The position numbers and the translations under genes were made by a program. A stretch of DNA of 18,302 nt. Origin: CAWULT01 sp963923455. GTDB taxonomy: Bacteria; Acidobacteriota; Vicinamibacteria; Vicinamibacterales; UBA2999. The DNA lies in contig CAWULT010000092.1 of the NCBI GenBank assembly GCA_963923455.1, forward strand, positions 1 to 18,302, read 5' to 3'. The notes beneath the pieces were generated by a model, which had not been told where the DNA came from, did no database searches, and saw nothing but the letters and a program-made list of their open reading frames with translations. Positions 13,378 to 18,302 of the stretch are shown here, one piece after another (position 1 is the first letter of the stretch; each line of letters begins with the position of its first letter).

Positions 13378-14301
13378 TTGGGATTCTTTGACCGGCTTCG
13401 TGACGGGCTCAGCCGCACGAAGCAGCAGATCGTCAGTCGTTTCGAGGAACTCGTCCAGAAAGCCGACACCGCCGAGCAGCGGACCCGCCCGGTCGATGTC
13501 GACACGATCGAGGCGCTCGAGGAACTGCTGCTCTCGGCCGACGTGGGCGTCGCCGCGACCGAGCGCATCGTGACCGCGGTCAGGCAGCGCGCGCGCGGTG
13601 GGGCGAGCCTGCGCGACCTCGTCGTCGCGGAGATCCGGCAGGTGTTCGCGGCCGTCGAGCGGCCGGCGCCGGACGGGCACCGCCCGCACGTCGTGCTGAT
13701 CGTCGGCGTCAACGGCGTGGGCAAGACCACGACGATCGGCAAGCTCGCGAACCTGATGAAGGCCTCGGGCGGGCAGCCGCTCGTCTGCGCGGCCGACACC
13801 TTCCGCGCGGCGGCCGTCGAGCAGCTCGAGATCTGGGCGACGCGGGCCGGCGTCGACATCGTCCGGGCCCGCGAGGGGGCCGACCCGGCCGCGGTGGTCT
13901 TCGACGCGATCGTCTCGGGCAAGGCGAGAGGGCGCGACCCGATCCTCGTGGACACGGCCGGCCGGCTGCACACGCGCACGAACCTGATGAACGAGCTCGA
14001 CAAGATCCGCCGTGTCGCGGCGCGCGCGGCCGAGGGAGCGCCCCACGAGGTGCTGCTCGTGCTCGACGCAACCGTCGGACAGAACGGCCTGCAACAGGCA
14101 CGCGAGTTCACCGCGGTCGCGGGGGTGACGGGCATCGTGCTGACCAAGCTGGACGGCACCGCGAAAGGCGGCGTCGCCGTCGCCATCGCACACGACCTCA
14201 AGCTGCCGATCCGCTACGTCGGCGTCGGCGAAGGCATCGACGACCTCATTCCGTTCTCGGCCGAGGACTACGTGTCGGCGCTGTTCGAGCAGAAGTGGTA
14301 G
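13378..14301 (+). CDS. ftsY: Signal recognition particle receptor FtsY
   Basis: This 307-residue GTPase is the receptor for the SRP-ribosome complex and delivers nascent membrane proteins to SecYEG at the inner membrane. The N-terminal N domain (about 1-95) starts GFFDRLRDGLSRTKQ. The G domain follows: GVNGVGKTTTIGKLA (G1, about 108-122), DTFRAAAVEQLE (about 140), DTAGRLHTRTNLM (about 190), TKLDGTAKGG (about 257) and a final VGVGEGIDDLIPF. The acidic A domain of E. coli FtsY is absent, as in many short bacterial FtsY proteins. The start is TTG at 13378, with GGGGAG 9 nt and GAGG 4 nt upstream. Its last 7 nt overlap ribD. It sits inside the lipid and riboflavin gene run rather than beside ffh or rpoH. 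Confidence 0.95.
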   Translation: MGFFDRLRDGLSRTKQQIVSRFEELVQKADTAEQRTRPVDVDTIEALEELLLSADVGVAATERIVTAVRQRARGGASLRDLVVAEIRQVFAAVERPAPDGHRPHVVLIVGVNGVGKTTTIGKLANLMKASGGQPLVCAADTFRAAAVEQLEIWATRAGVDIVRAREGADPAAVVFDAIVSGKARGRDPILVDTAGRLHTRTNLMNELDKIRRVAARAAEGAPHEVLLVLDATVGQNGLQQAREFTAVAGVTGIVLTKLDGTAKGGVAVAIAHDLKLPIRYVGVGEGIDDLIPFSAEDYVSALFEQKW

Positions 14302-15380
14302 ACGACCTCAGGTGGATGCGGCGGGCGCTCGAGCACGCACGGCGCGGGCTCGGCCGCACCTCGCCCAATCCCATCGTGGGGGCGTGCGTCGTCTCCGACG
14401 ACGGCGTCGTGCACGGCGACGGCGCCCACGAGCGCCTGGGGGAGGCGCACGCGGAAGTGCATGCGCTGGACGAAGCGGGGGAGGCCGCCCGCGGCGCCAC
14501 GCTCTACTGCACGCTGGAGCCCTGCGCGCACACCGGACGGACCCCGCCTTGCACCGATCGCATCATCGCCGCCGGCATCCGGCGCGTGGTGGCCGCGATG
14601 GAGGACCCGTTCCCGCTCGTCCGCGGACGGGGGATCGCCGCGCTGCGGGCCCACGGCATCGTCGTCGACGTCGGCGTCGGGCGCGCCGAGGCCGCGCGGA
14701 TCAACCAGCCCTTCCTGACGCTCGTCCAGGAGGGGCGCCCGTTCGTCACGCTGAAGGCCGCGACCAGCCTCGATGGGCGCATCGCCGCCGCTCCCGGTGT
14801 CCGGACCACCCTGACGGGCCGCCCGGCGCAGCGGCATGCCCACGGCGTCCGCGCCTGTGTCGACGCCGTTGCGGTGGGGTCGGGCACGGTGCTCGCGGAC
14901 GATCCGCTGCTGACCGTCCGCGAAGTGTACCGGGAGCGTCCGCTCGCCCGCGTCGTGTTCGACCGACGCTTGCGGACGCCGCCGCACGCCCGGCTGTTTT
15001 CGACCCTCGCCTCGGGTCCGGTGATAATACTGACGGACCATGAGGCGGCGGCACGGGCGCCGGCGCGCGCCGCGGCCCTCGAACGGGCCGGCGCGACGCT
15101 CGTGCCGGTCGAGGGCGGCGCCGGCGCCGCGCTTCACGCGCTCGGGGCACGCGGCGTCCAGAGCCTGGTCGTCGAGGGGGGCGCGGCGTTGCACGCCGCG
15201 ATGTGGGATGCGGGCGTCGTCGATCACGTGCAGCTCTACGTCGCGCCGGTGTGGCTCGGCGAGCCCGGAGTGCCGCTGCTCGCGGGCCGGCGGTTCTCGC
15301 CCGCGGCGCTGCATGATGCGCAGGTGCGGCTGCTCGGCGACGACGTACTGATCGAGGGATATGTTCACCGGCCTGATTGA
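14295..15380 (+). CDS. ribD: Bifunctional riboflavin biosynthesis deaminase/reductase RibD
   Basis: This 361-residue enzyme deaminates and then reduces the pyrimidine made from GTP, the second and third steps of riboflavin synthesis. The deaminase domain (about 1-145) has the zinc ligands His52 in AHAEVH with Glu54, and Cys77 and Cys86 in PCAHTGRTPPC. The reductase domain (about 146-360) has TLKAATSLDGRIA, AVAVGSGTVLADDPLLTVR and VVEGGAALHAAMWDAG. The usual DPNP motif at the end of the deaminase domain reads DPFP here (Asn to Phe). The start is GTG at 14295, overlapping ftsY by 7 nt, and gives VDDLRWMRRALEHARRG, matching other RibD N-termini. No good Shine-Dalgarno sequence is visible, so translation may be coupled to ftsY. 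The 3' end overlaps ribE by 20 nt. Confidence 0.93.
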   Translation: MVDDLRWMRRALEHARRGLGRTSPNPIVGACVVSDDGVVHGDGAHERLGEAHAEVHALDEAGEAARGATLYCTLEPCAHTGRTPPCTDRIIAAGIRRVVAAMEDPFPLVRGRGIAALRAHGIVVDVGVGRAEAARINQPFLTLVQEGRPFVTLKAATSLDGRIAAAPGVRTTLTGRPAQRHAHGVRACVDAVAVGSGTVLADDPLLTVREVYRERPLARVVFDRRLRTPPHARLFSTLASGPVIILTDHEAAARAPARAAALERAGATLVPVEGGAGAALHALGARGVQSLVVEGGAALHAAMWDAGVVDHVQLYVAPVWLGEPGVPLLAGRRFSPAALHDAQVRLLGDDVLIEGYVHRPD

Positions 15381-15966
15381 ATCGGTTGGACGCGTCGACG
15401 CGGTCGAGCCCGTGCCGTCCGGACGCCGGATCGTCATCCGGACCGCGTTCGCGCCGGAACTGCAGCTCGGGGAGAGCGTGGCCGTCAACGGTGTCTGCCT
15501 GACCGTGACGGCTCGAACGGGCGACACGTTCGCCGCCGACGTGGGCCCGGAGACGCTGCGCGTGACGACCCTCGGCGACGTGAGTGCCGGGCGGGCCGTG
15601 AACCTCGAGCGGTCGATGCGGGCGGACGGCCGGTTCGGGGGGCACCTCGTGCAGGGCCACGTGGACGGCGTCGGCACGGTCGAGGAGGTCAGGGCCGACG
15701 GCGAGTCGCACTGGCTGACGATCGGCTTCGCGGCGGAACACGGCGCGATGCTCGTGCCGAAGGGATCGGTGGCCGTCGATGGTGTGAGCCTGACGGTGGC
15801 TGGCCTGGAGGGCGCCCGGTTGCGGATCATGCTGATCCCGTTCACCTGGTCGCACACCAGCCTGTCCGCCCTGCGGCCGGGCGACCGGGTGAATCTTGAG
15901 TTCGATATGGTGGGCAAGTACGTCGCACGGGCGGTCGAGCTGTTCGGCCAGACAGGAACACGATGA
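15361..15966 (+). CDS. ribE: Riboflavin synthase alpha subunit
   Basis: This 201-residue protein is made of two similar lumazine-binding barrels and acts as a trimer. It dismutates two 6,7-dimethyl-8-ribityllumazine molecules into riboflavin and the ribityl-pyrimidine. It begins with the universal MFTGLIESVG. The first barrel has VNGVCLTVTA, and then comes GGHLVQGHVDGVG at the junction. The second barrel has GSVAVDGVSLTVAG and IPFTWSHTSL. Length is normal. GAGGG ends 2 nt before the ATG, within the 20 nt overlap region with ribD. The stop overlaps ribBA by 4 nt (ATGA). Confidence 0.95.
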   Translation: MFTGLIESVGRVDAVEPVPSGRRIVIRTAFAPELQLGESVAVNGVCLTVTARTGDTFAADVGPETLRVTTLGDVSAGRAVNLERSMRADGRFGGHLVQGHVDGVGTVEEVRADGESHWLTIGFAAEHGAMLVPKGSVAVDGVSLTVAGLEGARLRIMLIPFTWSHTSLSALRPGDRVNLEFDMVGKYVARAVELFGQTGTR

Positions 15967-17216
15967 AGAGCAAGTCGGGAAAGGTGCGCCTCGCGAAGGG
16001 GGCCAGCCGCGGAAACGCGTTCGCCTCGATCGAGGCCGCGCTCGACGCCATCCGCAAGGGCGAGATGGTGATCGTCGTCGACGACGAGGATCGGGAGAAC
16101 GAAGGCGACCTGACGATGGCGGCCTCGATGGTGACCCCGGAGGCCATCAACTTCATGGCGCGGTTCGGGCGGGGCCTGGTGTGCCTGGCGATGACACCCG
16201 AGCGGCTCGACGAGCTCGAGATTCCGCTCGAAGTGGCGGAGAACTCGTCGCGCCGGGACACCGCGATGTGCGTGTCGATCGACGCGCGGGAGGGCACCAG
16301 CACGGGCATCTCGGCGGCCGACCGGGCCGCGACCGTCCGCGTCGCGATCGACCCCGCCTCGAAGGCGCGCGACCTGGCCCGTCCGGGGCACGTGTTCCCG
16401 CTGCGGGCCCGTCCCGGCGGCGTCCTCGTCCGATCGGGCCACACGGAGGCGGCCGTCGACCTCGCCCGGATCGCCGGGCTGGAGCCCGCGGGCGTGATCT
16501 GCGAGATCATGAACGAGGACGGCACGATGGCCCGCGTCGGCGAGCTCACCAAGTTCGCCAAGAAGCACGGGCTGCTGGTCATCACGATCGCCGACCTCAT
16601 CAAGTACCGGATGCGGACGGAGCGGCTGGTCAAGCGGGCCGCGACGGCGGACCTGCCGACCGACCTCGGGCCGTTCCGCATCTACGCCTACGAGAACCAG
16701 ATCGACAACGAGACGCACGTCGCGCTGGTCGCCGGCGACCTCGGCGACGGCCGGGACGTGCTCGTCCGCGTCCACTCCAAGTGCCTGACGGGCGACGTGT
16801 TCCAGTCGGCACGGTGCGACTGCGGCCCGCAGCTCGAGGCCGCGATGGCCCGGATTGCCGCCGAGGGCCGCGGCATCCTGCTGTACCTGAACCAGGAAGG
16901 TCGCGGGATTGGCCTCACCAACAAGATTCGGGCGTACGCGCTGCAGGACCAGGGGCTGGACACCGTCGAGGCGAACGAGAAGCTGGGGTTCAAGGCGGAC
17001 CAGCGCGACTACGGGATCGGGGCCCAGATCCTGAGCGACCTCGGCGTCAAGACGATGCGCCTGATGACGAACAACCCCCGCAAGTTCGTCGGGCTCAGGG
17101 GCTACGGACTGTCGGTCTCCGAGGCCGTGCCGATCGAGATCCCTGCCGGCGAGCACACGCGCAAGTACCTCAAGACCAAGAAGGAAAAGCTGGGCCACCG
17201 CCTGTCGGGCGTCTAG
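15963..17216 (+). CDS. ribBA: Bifunctional DHBP synthase / GTP cyclohydrolase II
   Basis: This 417-residue fusion carries two separate entry reactions of riboflavin synthesis. The RibB domain (about 20-215) makes 3,4-dihydroxy-2-butanone 4-phosphate from ribulose-5-phosphate; DDEDRENEGDLTMAA and RSGHTEAAVDLARIAGL hold the metal and substrate residues. The RibA domain (about 220-410) opens GTP; HSKCLTGDVFQSARCDCG has the three zinc cysteines, and NQEGRGIGLTNKIRAYALQ, RDYGIGAQIL and TNNPRKFVGL form the GTP site. All key residues appear intact, so both activities are expected. An extra basic stretch of about 20 residues (MKSKSGKVRLAKGASRG) precedes the usual start. The ATG lies in an ATGA overlap with ribE. 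No ribH follows, although ribBA is often followed by ribH. Confidence 0.95.
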   Translation: MKSKSGKVRLAKGASRGNAFASIEAALDAIRKGEMVIVVDDEDRENEGDLTMAASMVTPEAINFMARFGRGLVCLAMTPERLDELEIPLEVAENSSRRDTAMCVSIDAREGTSTGISAADRAATVRVAIDPASKARDLARPGHVFPLRARPGGVLVRSGHTEAAVDLARIAGLEPAGVICEIMNEDGTMARVGELTKFAKKHGLLVITIADLIKYRMRTERLVKRAATADLPTDLGPFRIYAYENQIDNETHVALVAGDLGDGRDVLVRVHSKCLTGDVFQSARCDCGPQLEAAMARIAAEGRGILLYLNQEGRGIGLTNKIRAYALQDQGLDTVEANEKLGFKADQRDYGIGAQILSDLGVKTMRLMTNNPRKFVGLRGYGLSVSEAVPIEIPAGEHTRKYLKTKKEKLGHRLSGV

Positions 17217-17447
17217 GTCGCGTTCGGCCGAGCGAGGGGTGGAGCAGGGCGGGGCACCGCGCCGGATCACGGCCGAGCACCGGACCAACGGCCAGGTGGA
17301 CCGGACCCGGCCACTGTCTGCGTACCCGCAGGTGGCCCGATGTCGTGGAACCGGCAGCCTCGACGACGCCGCGAACTTCGCCTATGTGGCGCCGCCAGCA
17401 GGCCGCTGACCCACACCCGCCAGAACGAGCCGGAGGACGCGGCCCGG
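17217..17447. other. Non-coding gap between convergent ribBA and ferredoxin genes, with an imperfect hairpin
   Basis: I see no convincing gene in these 231 bp. At 17309-17337 GGCCAC and CTGCG pair with CGCAG and GTGGCC around a 4 nt TACC loop, with a 3 nt TGT bulge on the 5' side (11 bp in total). It could end ribBA transcription, but no T-run follows. GGCCGAGC occurs twice (near 17227 and 17267), which is probably chance in such GC-rich DNA. Confidence 0.35.
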
Positions 17448-17822
17448 CTACGCGCCAGGCTTCGGGGCGAGCGCGCGTTCGGCGATGAGCAGGTCTTCGA
17501 CGACCTTGCCGCCGATCAGGTGTTCCTGGATGATCCGCTCGAGGGCCGGTGGGTCGCACTCCCGATACCAGGCCCCCTCGGGATAGACGACTGCGATCGG
17601 CCCGCTCTCGCAGATGCGCAGGCAGTTGGCCTTGCTGCGCAGCACGCCGCCCTGTTCGGACAGGCCGAGTTCCTTCAGGCGCCGCTTCAGGAAGTCCCAC
17701 GCGGCGACGCCACGCTCCATGTCGCAGCACTTGGCCTTCGTCTGCTCGGCGCACAGAAAAATATGGCGCTGCGCGACCGGGATGCCGATCGTCGCCGCGA
17801 TCTTCTGAAGTGAGTCCGACAT
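17448..17822 (-). CDS. Thioredoxin-fold [2Fe-2S] ferredoxin
   Basis: This 124-residue protein has the cysteine pattern of thioredoxin-like (Shethna / NuoE-like) [2Fe-2S] ferredoxins: Cys24 in IFLCAEQTKAKCC, Cys32 or Cys33, then Cys67 and Cys71 in ANCLRICESGP. PIAVVYPEGAWY and a C-terminal helix (LERIIQEHLIGGKVVEDL) complete the fold. It should carry electrons in the cytoplasm; its partner is not apparent from the neighbours. The ATG at 17822 is the first possible start, because a TAG lies in frame four codons upstream. Five G's lie directly against the ATG, an unusually tight Shine-Dalgarno position. It begins 9 bp after the stop of the same-strand upstream gene, so co-transcription or coupling is likely. 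Confidence 0.9.
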   Translation of the reverse strand: MSDSLQKIAATIGIPVAQRHIFLCAEQTKAKCCDMERGVAAWDFLKRRLKELGLSEQGGVLRSKANCLRICESGPIAVVYPEGAWYRECDPPALERIIQEHLIGGKVVEDLLIAERALAPKPGA

Positions 17823-17831
17823 CCCCCGATT

Positions 17832-18302
17832 CTACTGCTTGATGCGCGGCTGCTCGGACCCGGGCGGCACCCAGATCTTGATGCGGCCCTCCCACAGCGA
17901 GCGGTTGTTCTCCTCGCAGGAGTACTCCATCAGCTCGCCGTTGCTCAGCGTGAACGTGCGCTCGTTGGTCCACGGCTTCGTGTAGTACACCGGGTCGTCG
18001 ACCGTCACGGTGTAGGCGATGTGCCCCTGGTCGGTGCGTGTGAAGGTCTGCACGAGGTGCAGCTTGTCGCTGTGGGGGTCGCCTTTCGTATCGAGCCGCG
18101 TGAACCCGTTGAAGCCGACGGTGTCGATGACGAGCGTGTCGCCGTCCCACTTCGCGATGGAGTCCCCGAACCACGTGGGGTTGATCTCCTTCGGGTGCTC
18201 GGCCTTGAACGGGACGATCGTGAACCACTGGCTCTGTTCGAACAGGAAGGTGATGTACCGGTCGTTCTGCATGATCTGGATCGGGTACGGCGAGTTGATC
18301 GA
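17832..18302 (-). CDS. Conserved protein of unknown function, C-terminal part (5' end outside window)
   Basis: The frame is open from the right window edge to a TAG at 17834-17832, so the last 156 residues are visible and the start lies outside. The internal ATG at 18272 is unlikely to be the true start, because the codons before it read SPYPIQI in the same register as the conserved sequence. Visible hallmarks are IMQNDRYITFLFEQ, WFGDSIAKWDGDTLVIDTVGFNGFTRL, HIAYTVTVDDPVYYTKPWT and a C-terminal EYSCEENNRSL. I associate this beta-rich pattern (GDSIxxWxGDTLVxDTxGF, EDPxxYTKPW) with a large paralogous family of secreted proteins in Acidobacteriota that has no known function. No catalytic site is obvious. 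It is followed closely by the ferredoxin gene. Confidence 0.7.
   Translation of the reverse strand, partial: SINSPYPIQIMQNDRYITFLFEQSQWFTIVPFKAEHPKEINPTWFGDSIAKWDGDTLVIDTVGFNGFTRLDTKGDPHSDKLHLVQTFTRTDQGHIAYTVTVDDPVYYTKPWTNERTFTLSNGELMEYSCEENNRSLWEGRIKIWVPPGSEQPRIKQ

Noticed and set aside
11773..14193. An 806-codon minus-strand open frame opposite plsY, gpsA and ftsY
   Set aside because: It is antisense to three conserved genes and has low-complexity composition.
14250..14295. FMN riboswitch before ribD
   Set aside because: The bases upstream of ribD are ftsY coding sequence with no RFN-like conserved core and no leader space.
17220..17280. Direct repeat GGCCGAGC in the ribBA-ferredoxin gap
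   Set aside because: Two 8-base copies are easily expected by chance in such GC-rich DNA; there is no array or target-site pattern.
14268..17288. A 1006-codon open frame on the minus strand opposite ribD, ribE and ribBA
   Set aside because: It is antisense to three unmistakable genes, its translation is rich in Arg, Asp, His, Pro and Gly with no domain, and such frames are expected in very GC-rich codon usage.
1..18302. CRISPR array, insertion sequence, prophage, toxin-antitoxin or defence system
   Set aside because: I looked for repeat-spacer structure, transposase or integrase motifs and defence-type domains and found none; nearly all sequence is taken up by metabolic and housekeeping genes.

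Overview
The window is very GC-rich, gene-dense bacterial DNA with strong third-position G/C, several non-ATG starts and many 1-20 nt gene overlaps. Gene content (ftsY, the rib genes, plsY/gpsA/pgpA, cinA, a lytic-polysaccharide-monooxygenase-like secreted protein and a terminal protein of a type I associate with Acidobacteriota) suggests a free-living, soil-type bacterium, most likely a member of Acidobacteriota such as Vicinamibacteria. That assignment is inference from style and content, not from a marker gene. I see no CRISPR array, insertion sequence, prophage gene, tRNA or rRNA.

Left part (1-2003, + strand): the 3' end of a D-threonine-aldolase-like PLP enzyme gene, then a persulfide-dioxygenase-like metallo-beta-lactamase protein carrying two rhodanese domains. 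A strong GC hairpin at 1959-1996 sits in the 48 bp gap to the convergent gene.

Middle-left part (2004-8044, - strand): reading leftward from 8044, a class I/II aminotransferase, a large FAD plus Fe-S 2-hydroxyacid dehydrogenase and a MatC-like transporter are joined by GTGA and ATGA overlaps, so they look like one translationally coupled unit for importing and oxidising an organic acid. Downstream lies a secreted protein whose mature chain should begin with His, as in lytic polysaccharide monooxygenases.

Middle-right part (8064-17216, + strand): a good sigma-70 promoter (TTGACC, 17 nt, GATAAT) sits between the divergent aminotransferase gene and a ten-gene run. The run encodes a TPR membrane protein, a zinc-ribbon/RDD membrane protein, PgpA, CinA, PlsY, GpsA, FtsY, RibD, RibE and RibBA. 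GpsA makes sn-glycerol-3-phosphate, PlsY acylates it, PgpA finishes phosphatidylglycerol, FtsY targets membrane proteins, and the rib genes make riboflavin from GTP and ribulose-5-phosphate except for the lumazine synthase step (ribH is not here). The largest gap in the run is 58 bp, before plsY. The gpsA gene has no ATG, GTG or TTG at a sensible place and appears to start at ATT.

Right end (17448-18302, - strand): a thioredoxin-fold [2Fe-2S] ferredoxin gene lies 9 bp downstream of the 3' part of a conserved gene of unknown function that runs off the window. The 231 bp between ribBA and the ferredoxin gene has no convincing gene and one imperfect hairpin.

The window is mostly ordinary core genome. 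The points most worth a second look are the gpsA ATT start, the LPMO-like protein, the aminotransferase/dehydrogenase/transporter unit and the TPR plus zinc-ribbon/RDD pair.
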